Assembly: GCA_964392365.1 (NCBI GenBank)
Contig: CAYMPH010000001.1
Span: 434,001-498,000, forward strand
Length of the DNA: 64,000 nucleotides
Origin: CAYMPH01 sp964392365
GTDB taxonomy: Bacteria > Spirochaetota > UBA4802 > UBA5550
Reading direction: 5' to 3'
The translations under genes were made by a program, and so were the position numbers. Position 1 is the first letter of the stretch, and each line of letters begins with the position of its first letter. Below are positions 18,154-26,510 of this stretch, one piece after another. The notes under the pieces were generated by a model. That model saw only the letters and a list, made by a program, of their open reading frames with translations. It was not told the DNA's origin and searched no databases.

Positions 18154-18744
18154 ATGCCAAGAAAACTACGAAATACTGCCCAGGGTGCAACTCATCACTG
18201 TTTCACCCGATGTCATGGAAAGAGAAACAAGCTTATGGGGAAATACGGTAAAAAATATTTTGTCGAATCAGTTAAAATGTGCCAGGAAAAGTATGATTTT
18301 GATCTGGTAGCTGCAGAAATTGTTGCAAATCATATTCATTTGGTTATTAAAACTATTCGAGGAAAAGATACTGTGTCAATAATTATGCAGTATATCAAAG
18401 CAAGAATTGCTGAAAAATATAATACTGCAATGAATGAAACCGGAGCTTTCTGGAATGAAAGATTAGGATCAATTATCATTGAAGAATCCGAGGATCCCGA
18501 AGAATATCTCTACCGGCTTTTATGGTATATCAGTTTTAATCCAGTAAGAAAAGGCCTATCAAAAGATCCTCGTAATAATGATATCGGTTTTATAAATCAA
18601 TATTTGAAAAAAGACGCTATAGTTCCAGTTGAAATAACAATTCATGAATTCTTCTTTAAATTGGGGGATAATTTTGAAGAATGCGTAAGCAGGTTTCTGC
18701 ATTATGAAGAAGCTTATAGAAAAAGGTTAGCAATAATATTTTAA
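18154..18744 (+). CDS. REP-associated tyrosine transposase (Y1/IS200-like)
   Basis: 196-residue HUH-type transposase of the RAYT group, which nicks single-stranded DNA at REP-like hairpins. The metal motif HxH is NHIHL near residues 63-67 and the catalytic tyrosine is probably in QYIKARIAEKY near residue 80-90. WNERLGSIIIEESED and WYISFNPVRKGL are familiar family segments. ATG is preceded by AAGGAG at 18143-18148. It is flanked by GGGGTCAGAGC repeats on both sides. The gene appears intact. RAYTs are usually single copy and may be domesticated. Confidence 0.93.
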   Translation: MPRKLRNTAQGATHHCFTRCHGKRNKLMGKYGKKYFVESVKMCQEKYDFDLVAAEIVANHIHLVIKTIRGKDTVSIIMQYIKARIAEKYNTAMNETGAFWNERLGSIIIEESEDPEEYLYRLLWYISFNPVRKGLSKDPRNNDIGFINQYLKKDAIVPVEITIHEFFFKLGDNFEECVSRFLHYEEAYRKRLAIIF

Positions 18745-18751
18745 TGGATAT

Positions 18752-18762
18752 GGGGTCAGAGC
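18752..18762 (+). repeat. GGGGTCAGAGC repeat right of the transposase gene
   Basis: A copy of the element repeat starts 8 bases after the transposase stop, in the same orientation as two of the left copies. Confidence 0.8.
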
Positions 18763-18959
18763 ATCTTTTAGCTACAACCGAAAACCCGTAAAAAAATAAG
18801 AAAAAAGCATTGAAATTTCAGGCATGATAAATGCATTATCTTATATATAAATAATTAGAAAAGGGAGATTTGCATTATAGTTGACAAATAAAGCCCAAGG
18901 GGATTGATGGCTTTTTATTGGGATTATTAAGTATTTTAATATATTTTAAGGATAAAAAT

Positions 18960-20471
18960 ATGGAAAATTTTCTGCTTTATAGTTACATTCTGGCCCTGGC
19001 GATAGTATCCGTATATGGTTTTCACCGCTATTATATGGTATATTTATTCAGAAAACACAAAGATAAGAAATTTTTACCGAAAGATAAATTCAGAAAACTT
19101 CCAAAAGTAACTATACAGCTTCCGATTTTTAATGAAAAATATGTTGTAGAAAGGCTTATAGACTCCATATCGAGAATAAAATATCCTAAAAATCTACTTG
19201 AAATTCAGGTTCTTGACGATTCAACAGATGACACTGTTATTCTTGCTGAAAATAAATGCATTGAGCAGCAGAAAAAAGGATTTAACATAAAATATATTCA
19301 TAGAACAGATAGAACCGGTTATAAAGCCGGTGCGCTTGAAAATGGTCTTGCAACTGCTGAAGGCGAATTCATTGCAATTTTTGATGCGGATTTTCTCCCA
19401 GAACCTGATTTCCTCGAAAAAACAATTCATTATTTTACTGATAATAATATTGGAATGGTCCAGGCAAGATGGGATCATATAAATAGAGATTATTCTCTTT
19501 TAACAGAATGCCAGAGCATACTTCTGGATGGCCACTTTATGGTTGAGCAGACTGCAAGAAGCAGATCCGGCAGATTTTTTAATTTCAACGGTACTGCAGG
19601 AATGTGGAGAAAACAGGCAATTCATGAAGCAGGCGGATGGCAGCATGATACTATAACCGAAGATATGGATTTGAGCTACAGAGCACAGCTTAAAGGCTGG
19701 AAATTTGTTTATCTTCCTGATGTTACAGTTCCATCAGAACTTCCGGTAGAAATGTCAGCTTTCAAAGCACAGCAGTTCAGATGGGCTAAAGGCTCAATTG
19801 AGGTATTCTTAAAACTTATTTCTATAATAGTAAAAGCCAATATTCCTCTGAAACAGAAGGTTGAGGCTTTTTTTCATATGGGTTCAAATTTTGCGTGGCT
19901 GCTCATGGGGTATGTTGCAATAGTAATGCCGCTTAATATTGTTATAAGATATAAGGTTGGATTTATGCCTATATTCTTAATGGATATTCCGATTTTTGTT
20001 CTTGCATCTGCTTCGGTTGTTGTATTTTATCTTTTTTCCGAATATATGGTTTTAAAAGAAACTTTGAGCGTTCAGCATCGATCAATTTTAACTACGATGT
20101 TATATCTGCCAATGGCGCTTGCGATTGGTATCGGAATTGGAATAAACAATTTTAAAGCTGTAACACAGGCGGTTTTTAAAGTAGTAACTCCTTTTAATAG
20201 AACCCCTAAATATAATGTTAATGCGGATAAAACCGGAGCTTCATCTAAAATCAAAGCTAATGTTTACAGGATTAAAAAAATTGACTGGGTTATTGTAATA
20301 GAAATGGCTATGGGAATTTATTTTACTCTTGTAATCCTTTTTATGCTTGAGAAAGAGCAGTTTTTTACGGTACCATTTTTAATGCTCTTTCAGTTGGGCT
20401 TTTTATATACAGCCATTATGTCAATATACAATTTCTCTTTCAGCTTTAATTTCAAGAAAGCTGAGAAGTAA
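18960..20471 (+). CDS. Processive family 2 glycosyltransferase (cellulose-synthase-like)
   Basis: 503-residue membrane glycosyltransferase of the CesA/CslA group making beta-linked chains. The catalytic D,D,D,QxxRW set is complete: DDS at 86-88, DAD at 142-144, TED with Asp235, and QQFRW starting at 271. One membrane helix precedes the cytosolic domain and about five follow it. I start at ATG 18960, which has AAGGAT six bases upstream, rather than an upstream in-frame TTG. No PilZ domain is attached, unlike BcsA. The substrate (glucose or mannose) is not determined. Monocistronic in appearance, beside the RAYT. Confidence 0.88.
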   Translation: MENFLLYSYILALAIVSVYGFHRYYMVYLFRKHKDKKFLPKDKFRKLPKVTIQLPIFNEKYVVERLIDSISRIKYPKNLLEIQVLDDSTDDTVILAENKCIEQQKKGFNIKYIHRTDRTGYKAGALENGLATAEGEFIAIFDADFLPEPDFLEKTIHYFTDNNIGMVQARWDHINRDYSLLTECQSILLDGHFMVEQTARSRSGRFFNFNGTAGMWRKQAIHEAGGWQHDTITEDMDLSYRAQLKGWKFVYLPDVTVPSELPVEMSAFKAQQFRWAKGSIEVFLKLISIIVKANIPLKQKVEAFFHMGSNFAWLLMGYVAIVMPLNIVIRYKVGFMPIFLMDIPIFVLASASVVVFYLFSEYMVLKETLSVQHRSILTTMLYLPMALAIGIGIGINNFKAVTQAVFKVVTPFNRTPKYNVNADKTGASSKIKANVYRIKKIDWVIVIEMAMGIYFTLVILFMLEKEQFFTVPFLMLFQLGFLYTAIMSIYNFSFSFNFKKAEK

Positions 20472-20530
20472 TTTTATTTATTATATCTATATATAACTGC
20501 TTGATTTAATTATTAAGCAGTTTTTTTATA

Positions 20531-20604
20531 GGGCGATTAGCTCAGTTGGTTAGAGCGCCTGCTCGACATGCAGGAAGTCACCGGTTCGAATCCAGTATCG
20601 CCCA
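20531..20604 (+). tRNA. tRNA-Val (GAC), atypical
   Basis: A 74-base cloverleaf without encoded CCA. Acceptor GGGCGAT/ATCGCCC, D stem GCTC/GAGC and anticodon stem CCTGC/GCAGG are perfect. The loop TCGACAT places GAC at 34-36 but C at position 33, which is U in virtually all elongator tRNAs. The T stem ACCGG/CCAGT carries a C51-A63 mismatch. The rest matches the common tRNA-Val(GAC) sequence closely, so it may be functional but weak, or decaying. Confidence 0.8.
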
Positions 20605-20691
20605 GTTCCTTTTAGAAAAAAATATACAACACGCCTTTTATAATAATAATAACTTTTATTGCATTCCTTATTTTATTTCAGGAGTCACGAT

Positions 20692-21534
20692 ATGAATAAG
20701 AAAAGAAATATTTTGATTTTAACTGTTCTGCTTTTTACAACTTTCATCATATCATCATTAACTGCAAAAGAAAAAACTCTTGTTGTGGTGAATTTTACGA
20801 GCATCAAGTCCGATCAGGAGCTTGGAGCTGCTATATCTGAACTTTTCAGAGGAATGGTCACTACAATAAATCAGAAAGAATATATAATAATTGAGCGTGA
20901 ACAGCTTAATAAAATTATGAAAGAGCAGGAGCTTTCGTTATCCGGAGCGGTTGATGAGAAAGAATCAGAGAAAATAGGCAAGCTGCTTGCTGCAGACTAT
21001 ATTATTCTTGGTTCAATTTCAAAAACAGGTAATACATATACAATCAATGCACGGATTGTTGACAGCTCAACAAGTAAAATTGTCCAGGGTTCAACTATAA
21101 GTTCTAATTCAGAAAATGAACTTCCTGAGAAAGTTAAAACTCTTGCATACCTGATATTCAAACTGGAAGTTCCTGAGAATAAAGCTTCTGCAGCAAAAGA
21201 TAATACAATATCAAAAAGCAGCTATTACCATGAAATTAAAAAAAGCTACACATATGATTCAGTATATTCAGACGGATCAGGGGATCATCCCGGCGGTAAA
21301 ATAATTTTTAAAATTGACGGTAATAATGTTACGGGACAGTCAATAGAATCATACGGAACAGCTGAATTGAAAGGACAGATATCCGGAAATAAAATTGTGG
21401 GTTATTATAAGGCTTCATATGGATACGGCAATTTTGAGTTTAATATAGTTGATAATTTAAAAAAAATTGAGGGGACTTATTATCAGGTTTCCAATGGTGC
21501 TAACGGCAAATGGGTCGGGGAGTTGTCTGAATAG
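20692..21534 (+). CDS. CsgG/LpoB-like exported protein
   Basis: 280 residues with an N-terminal signal segment (MNKKRNI then a hydrophobic run to about residue 26). Residues about 27-150 match the CsgG/LpoB/FlgT-type domain: VVNFTSI, then LSELFRGM..., IIEREQLNKIMKEQELSLSG and AADYIILGSI. Such proteins work at the outer membrane or periplasm, as secretion-pore or synthase-activating partners. The C-terminal third is a separate beta-rich, glycine-rich domain with no clear family. ATG 20692 has AGGAG about 8 bases before it; an upstream TTG lacks a ribosome site. Confidence 0.75.
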   Translation: MNKKRNILILTVLLFTTFIISSLTAKEKTLVVVNFTSIKSDQELGAAISELFRGMVTTINQKEYIIIEREQLNKIMKEQELSLSGAVDEKESEKIGKLLAADYIILGSISKTGNTYTINARIVDSSTSKIVQGSTISSNSENELPEKVKTLAYLIFKLEVPENKASAAKDNTISKSSYYHEIKKSYTYDSVYSDGSGDHPGGKIIFKIDGNNVTGQSIESYGTAELKGQISGNKIVGYYKASYGYGNFEFNIVDNLKKIEGTYYQVSNGANGKWVGELSE

Positions 21535-21655
21535 TATTTATTATTCCTTCCTCATATCTCCGAATCTTACATATTTCTTAACTTAATACCATTGCCCATC
21601 AATTGCTGAGGATAAGAAAACCACATTTATAACGAAATTCAAAGGATAATCAAAT

Positions 21656-23224
21656 ATGTCTAAAAATAATTTACCATCACATTGTGATGTTATTGTTATT
21701 GGCGCAGGTATTACAGGTCTCACAGCTTCAGCACTTCTTTCTAAAGCGGGACTCAATGTAGTTCTGCTTGAAGAGCAGTCAAGACCCGGCGGATATCTGA
21801 TGGGTTTTAAAAGAAAAGGGTTTTCTTTTGACAGTTCCATTCAATGGCTGAATCAGTGTAAAGAAAATGGAATGGTAAGCAGAATTTTTAAATATATAGG
21901 TTCAGATTATCCTGAATCTTCAGCTATGAAGAATATCCGCAGATATAAAAGTGATTCTTTTGATTATCTCCTGACTGATGATCCGTTCATATTGCGTGAT
22001 CAGTTAATTAATGATTTTCCTGAAGATAAAAAAAATATAACAGAATTTTTTGGATTCTGCAGGAAAATAGGTAAACATTTTGATATAGTTAACGACCGTA
22101 TGCGCTCATTGGATACAATGTCATTGCCTGAAAAGGCAATTTTCGGGCTTAGGATGTTATGGTGGGTTATACCTGTGTGGAAATATCTGAGGATGTCATC
22201 TGAAGAAGGCTTGAATTTATATTTTAAAAATGAATCCATAAAAAAAATTTTTCCGAGTGAAGAGAAATTCATGGCAGTAATTATGCCAATATGCTGGGCT
22301 TTTGCAGGTGACTTCCAGTCTCCGCCAAAAGGAGGAGCCGAGGCTTTTGTAGACTGGCTGATCAGCAGAATTAAAAAAACAACATCAGGTATATTTCTGA
22401 AATCTCCTGTTGAAAAAGTTCTCGTTGAAAATAAAAGAGCCGTTGGAGTATCTCTTGCTGACGGGCAGCAGATTCATTCTGAATATATTATAGCTGCCTG
22501 CGATGTTGAAAGTCTTTATGAAAAAATGCTTCCTGCCGGAACTGTTCCGGAAAAGCTGATACGCAAAATAAAAGATGCAGATCTGTATTATTCAAGCGTA
22601 ACTTTGTTTATCGGGCTTGATTGTGATTCGTCCAAACTCGGCTTTAATGAAGAAATGGCTTGTTTAACCACGGAGAATATTTCCAGAGAGGAGCAATCCG
22701 GACGCGATCCTCATAAAATTCCGCTGATTGTCCAGGTTCCAACAGCAAGAGATAGTTCTCTTGCACCAAAAGGTAAATCAACTATGACCATACATTGCGC
22801 TGCATGGATGGATTATGAAGATTACTGGAAAACAGGAAAAAATTTCAGCAGGGGCGAAGCATATAAAAAATTTAAAAAAGAATTTGCTGATATTATGATT
22901 GATAGAGTTGAAAAAATGCTGAAGATAAATATCAGAAAGCATATAAATGTTATTGAAATATCCACTCCTATATCATACTGGAGATATACAAAAAACCGTG
23001 ATGGAAGCATAATGGGCGCGAGTCCCACAGATAAAAATATAAGAAGTAAACTGGCTCATAATATAACCCCTGTTAAAAATCTGTTTCTTGCAGGACACTG
23101 GGCTGAATACGGCGGCGGTGTGCCGATTGGGGTGAAATCTGCTGCAAATGTAAGCATGTTGATTTTAAAAAAAGAAAACAGCACGGAATTTAAAAAGATA
23201 AGAAATGCAATGGACGGAAAATGA
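21656..23224 (+). CDS. CrtI/RetSat-type FAD-dependent oxidoreductase
   Basis: 522 residues of the phytoene desaturase/all-trans-retinol 13,14-reductase group. N-terminal dinucleotide motif GAGITGLTASALLSKAG (from residue about 13), then LEEQSRPGGYLMGFKRKGFSFDSS typical of the family, and a C-terminal FAD motif LAGHWAEYGGGVPIGVKSA near residue 478. No carotenoid synthesis partner genes are nearby, so the substrate is open; a polyprenyl or carotenoid-like lipid is plausible. Ribosome site AAGGAT sits before ATG. Confidence 0.8.
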   Translation: MSKNNLPSHCDVIVIGAGITGLTASALLSKAGLNVVLLEEQSRPGGYLMGFKRKGFSFDSSIQWLNQCKENGMVSRIFKYIGSDYPESSAMKNIRRYKSDSFDYLLTDDPFILRDQLINDFPEDKKNITEFFGFCRKIGKHFDIVNDRMRSLDTMSLPEKAIFGLRMLWWVIPVWKYLRMSSEEGLNLYFKNESIKKIFPSEEKFMAVIMPICWAFAGDFQSPPKGGAEAFVDWLISRIKKTTSGIFLKSPVEKVLVENKRAVGVSLADGQQIHSEYIIAACDVESLYEKMLPAGTVPEKLIRKIKDADLYYSSVTLFIGLDCDSSKLGFNEEMACLTTENISREEQSGRDPHKIPLIVQVPTARDSSLAPKGKSTMTIHCAAWMDYEDYWKTGKNFSRGEAYKKFKKEFADIMIDRVEKMLKINIRKHINVIEISTPISYWRYTKNRDGSIMGASPTDKNIRSKLAHNITPVKNLFLAGHWAEYGGGVPIGVKSAANVSMLILKKENSTEFKKIRNAMDGK

Positions 23225-23330
23225 TATATTAATATATTGATTAAATTTGCCTGTTTTATTCTGATGCATAATTATATATATTAGAATATTTTATATTTTA
23301 TGAGCACAATTTTACCAAGAGGTTATACTC

Positions 23331-25250
23331 ATGAGCGGAATAATAAAATTAACACTTCCGGATTCAAAAGTCATAGAGGCTGAAAAAGGATCAACAGCTT
23401 TTGATATTGTCGGGAAAATCGGCAAAGGTCTTCAAAAAGCTGCTCTTGCTGTCAAGATCAATGGGGAATACCGCGATCTTTCAGCTAAAATTGATGACGA
23501 TGCATTATTGAATGTTTTAACATTTGATTCCCCTGAAGGAAAAGATATATTCTGGCATTCTGCGTCTCATCTTATGGCGCAGGCTGTAAAAAGAATTTAT
23601 CCGGGCGCGAAAATTGCAATCGGTCCTGCCATTGAAAACGGTTTCTATTACGATTTTGATATTGAAGAACGGATTGCAGTTGAAGACTTCGAGAAAATCG
23701 AAGCTGAAATGAAAAAAATAGCAGATGAAAATCTTGATATAATAAGAGAAGAATTGTCATCTGCAGAAGCGGTTAAGTTTTTTGATAAAATAAACGAACC
23801 GTATAAAGCAGAAATGATAAAAGATTTAGGAGCTGAAACTGTTTCATTGTATAAGCAGGGCGAATTTACGGATCTCTGCCGCGGCCCGCATCTTATAAAA
23901 ACAGGAGCTTTAAAGTCTTTTAAACTTCTTTCATTGGCCGGTGCATACTGGAGAGGCGATGAAAAAAACAGAATGCTCCAGAGAATTTACGGGACTGCAT
24001 TCCCTGATCCAAAAGAGCTTAAAAAGCACCTGGATTTTCTTGATGAAATAAAAAAGCGCGACCACAGAAAACTGGGAAAAGATCTTGATCTGTACAGCAC
24101 GCACGAGGATGCAGGCGGGGGTTTAATTTACTGGCATCCGAAAGGTGCCAGGATCAGATCAATACTTGAAGACTGGTGGAGACAGGAGCATTTTGCAGGA
24201 GGATATGATTTATTATACACTCCGCACATTGGAAGATCAACTCTCTGGGAAACATCAGGCCATCTGGATTTTTACAGTGAGAATATGTATTCACCTATGG
24301 ATGTTGACGGTAATGAATATTATATCAAGCCGATGAATTGCCCATTCCACATAAAGATATATCAGACATCACTGCATTCATACAGGGATCTGCCGCTCCG
24401 TTGGGCAGAGCTGGGTACTGTTTACAGATATGAAAAATCCGGTGTTCTTCACGGCCTTTTGAGAGTCCGGGGATTTACGCAGGATGATGCGCATATTTTC
24501 TGCACTGAAGCCCAGATTGAATCCGAGGTAGCTGAAGTTTTAAGATTCTCTTTAAGAATGTGGAAAATTTTAGGTTTTACAGATATAAAGGCATATCTCG
24601 CTACAAAGCCTGAAAAAAGTGTAGGGGAAAATGATAAATGGGAAACAGCGAAGAAATCTCTAATGAAAGCTGTTGAATCTGAAAATCTGAAAATTGAGAT
24701 AGATGAAGGCGGCGGCGCTTTTTATGGTCCTAAGATTGATCTCAAGGTAAGAGATGCTTTAGGTCGTGAATGGCAGATGACAACTATCCAGTTTGATTTT
24801 AATCTTCCGGAAAGATTTGATCTTTATTATATTGGCGAAGATGGACAGAAACAGAGGCCTTATATGGTGCATAGAGCGCTGCTAGGATCTCTTGAAAGAT
24901 TCTTCGGTATTTTAATAGAACATTACGCAGGAAAATTTCCTGTTTGGCTTTCTCCTGTACAGGCAGTGCTGATAAATGTAACTGAGGAGCAGGAAAATTA
25001 TTTAAAAGACATAAAAAGCAGAATGCTTTCAATGAATATGCGTCCTTCTTTAGATTTAAGAAATGAATCTATTGGATATAAAATAAAGGCAGCGATTGGA
25101 CAGAAGGTTCCATATATTTGCGTTGCAGGGAATAAGGAAGTGGAAAGCGGTAATCTTTCTGTAAGAAAACGCGGTGAAAATGATTCAAAAATCATGTCTG
25201 TGGATGAATTTATTAAAATTTTGAAAAATGAAGCTGATTCTAAAGAGTAA
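23331..25250 (+). CDS. thrS: Threonyl-tRNA synthetase
   Basis: 639 residues, full length. N-terminal TGS domain (1-63), editing domain with HSASH (His76, His80), catalytic class II core with zinc ligands in MNCPFHIK, HGLLRVRGFTQDDAH and HRALLGSLERF, and a C-terminal anticodon-binding domain from about 540. Start ATG follows AAGAGG. It is 100 bases before infC, the common thrS-infC-rpmI-rplT order. Confidence 0.97.
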   Translation: MSGIIKLTLPDSKVIEAEKGSTAFDIVGKIGKGLQKAALAVKINGEYRDLSAKIDDDALLNVLTFDSPEGKDIFWHSASHLMAQAVKRIYPGAKIAIGPAIENGFYYDFDIEERIAVEDFEKIEAEMKKIADENLDIIREELSSAEAVKFFDKINEPYKAEMIKDLGAETVSLYKQGEFTDLCRGPHLIKTGALKSFKLLSLAGAYWRGDEKNRMLQRIYGTAFPDPKELKKHLDFLDEIKKRDHRKLGKDLDLYSTHEDAGGGLIYWHPKGARIRSILEDWWRQEHFAGGYDLLYTPHIGRSTLWETSGHLDFYSENMYSPMDVDGNEYYIKPMNCPFHIKIYQTSLHSYRDLPLRWAELGTVYRYEKSGVLHGLLRVRGFTQDDAHIFCTEAQIESEVAEVLRFSLRMWKILGFTDIKAYLATKPEKSVGENDKWETAKKSLMKAVESENLKIEIDEGGGAFYGPKIDLKVRDALGREWQMTTIQFDFNLPERFDLYYIGEDGQKQRPYMVHRALLGSLERFFGILIEHYAGKFPVWLSPVQAVLINVTEEQENYLKDIKSRMLSMNMRPSLDLRNESIGYKIKAAIGQKVPYICVAGNKEVESGNLSVRKRGENDSKIMSVDEFIKILKNEADSKE

Positions 25251-25350
25251 AAAGCGTTATTTTTGAAATTAATAGAAAAAAATTTGTTGATTTAAAGCCC
25301 CTACTTTATTCATTCTGGCTTTATATCTTTATTACAGGGGGAGGTTCGTC
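25251..25350 (+). promoter_or_regulatory. thrS-infC spacer with hairpin and strong ribosome site
   Basis: TAAAGCC (25293-25299) pairs with GGCTTTA (25317-25323), followed by a weak T-rich stretch, possibly an attenuator. The infC ribosome site GGGGGAGG ends 6 bases before the ATT start. Confidence 0.45.
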
Positions 25351-25881
25351 ATTAGCGAAAAATTTCAGAACCATAGAATAAACGAGGAAATCAGATCTTC
25401 CAAGGTAAGACTTGTTGGAGAAGAAGGCGGTCAGGAAGTAGTTGATATTGCAGTTGCGATTGAGATGGCTAAAGCGAAAGGACAGGATTTGGTGGAAATT
25501 TCACAGGATCAGGATCCGCCAGTTGTAAAGATTGTTGATTACAGCAAATTCAAATTTGAAACTATTAAAAGAGCAAAAGAAGCCAAAAAAAAGCAGAAAA
25601 TCATTCATGTTAAAGAAATCAAGGTGAGACCCGGTATTGATTCACATGATTTTGAGCACAAGGTTAAACACGCAAGAGAATTTCTTCTGAAGGGCGACAA
25701 GGTAAAAGTTACTTTGATGTTTAGAGGAAGAGAAATGGCGCATACTTCCCTTGGATTTGATGTAATGAATAAAGTTCAGGAAAGCCTTATGGATGCAGCA
25801 AATATTGAAAAGCCGGCATCTCAGGAAGGAAGAAATATTACAATGTGGCTTGTTCCGAAAATATCACAGGCCAAAATTTAA
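25351..25881 (+). CDS. infC: Translation initiation factor IF-3, ATT start
   Basis: IF-3 checks start-codon pairing and keeps subunits apart. The family's N-terminal segment (FQNHRINEEIRSSKVRLVG) is encoded upstream of the first ATG (25465), in frame, and opens with ATT at 25351, 6 bases after GGGGGAGG. No ATG, GTG or TTG is available upstream in this frame. ATT is the known infC start in E. coli, through which IF-3 represses its own synthesis. The protein is then 176 residues, normal for IF-3. The linker helix is lysine rich and the C-domain contains VKVTLMFRGREMAH. Confidence 0.95.
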   Translation: MSEKFQNHRINEEIRSSKVRLVGEEGGQEVVDIAVAIEMAKAKGQDLVEISQDQDPPVVKIVDYSKFKFETIKRAKEAKKKQKIIHVKEIKVRPGIDSHDFEHKVKHAREFLLKGDKVKVTLMFRGREMAHTSLGFDVMNKVQESLMDAANIEKPASQEGRNITMWLVPKISQAKI

Positions 25882-25909
25882 ATATAAATTGAAATAATAG
25901 GGGATATTT

Positions 25910-26107
25910 ATGCCAAAGATGAAGTCAAACAGCGGCGCTAAGAAAAGATTCAAGATTACAAAAAATGGTAAAGTGGTTAAGGCAAATGGTTATAAAAGCC
26001 ATCTGCTTGAGAAAAAATCATCAAAAAGAAAAAGATCTCTCAGAGGTACAGGCTTGGCAAGCGTAGCTGAGATACATAAAGTTAAGAGAATGCTGCCATA
26101 CGCATAA
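25910..26107 (+). CDS. rpmI: Ribosomal protein bL35
   Basis: 65 residues starting PKMKSNSGAKKRFKITKNGKV, the standard bL35 N-terminus, very basic, ending KVKRMLPYA. Sits 28 bases after infC, followed by rplT. Confidence 0.97.
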   Translation: MPKMKSNSGAKKRFKITKNGKVVKANGYKSHLLEKKSSKRKRSLRGTGLASVAEIHKVKRMLPYA

Positions 26108-26140
26108 GCGTAATAATAATAATTTTTCTGCGAGGAATAT

Positions 26141-26497
26141 ATGCCAAGAGCGACAACAGGATTAGTCCACCATAAAAGGGCAAAAAGAGTTTTAAAAGAC
26201 GTAAAAGGTTTTTACGGAGCAAGAAGCAAGCTGTTCAGAACAGCTAAAGATGCCAGAAGGAAAGCCCTTCAATATTCTTATATCCACAGAAGACTGAAGA
26301 AAAGAGATTTTAGAAGCCTCTGGATAATAAGAATTGGAGCAGCAGCCCGTCTTTGCGGAATGTCATACAGCAGATTCATTTCAGCATTGAAAAAATCCAA
26401 TGTGGATTTAAACAGAAAAATGCTCGCTGAAATGGCTGTTAAGGACATGAATGCATTTAGAAAACTTGTAGAAAAGGTTCAGGTAAAAGCTGCCTGA
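26141..26497 (+). CDS. rplT: Ribosomal protein bL20
   Basis: 118 residues with the typical long basic N-terminal helix (PRATTGLVHHKRAKRVLKDVKGFYGARSK is recognisable in the first 30) and conserved LWIIRIGAAARLCGMSYSRF. bL20 is an early assembly protein and often autoregulates this operon. Preceded by GAGGA. An intrinsic terminator follows at 26535-26565, inside the next gene. Confidence 0.97.
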   Translation: MPRATTGLVHHKRAKRVLKDVKGFYGARSKLFRTAKDARRKALQYSYIHRRLKKRDFRSLWIIRIGAAARLCGMSYSRFISALKKSNVDLNRKMLAEMAVKDMNAFRKLVEKVQVKAA

Positions 26498-26510
26498 AAC
26501 CTGCTTTGAA

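Noticed and set aside
18048..18310. Short plus-strand open frames overlapping the transposase start
   Set aside because: They lie in other frames, lack ribosome sites, and are explained by the transposase gene.
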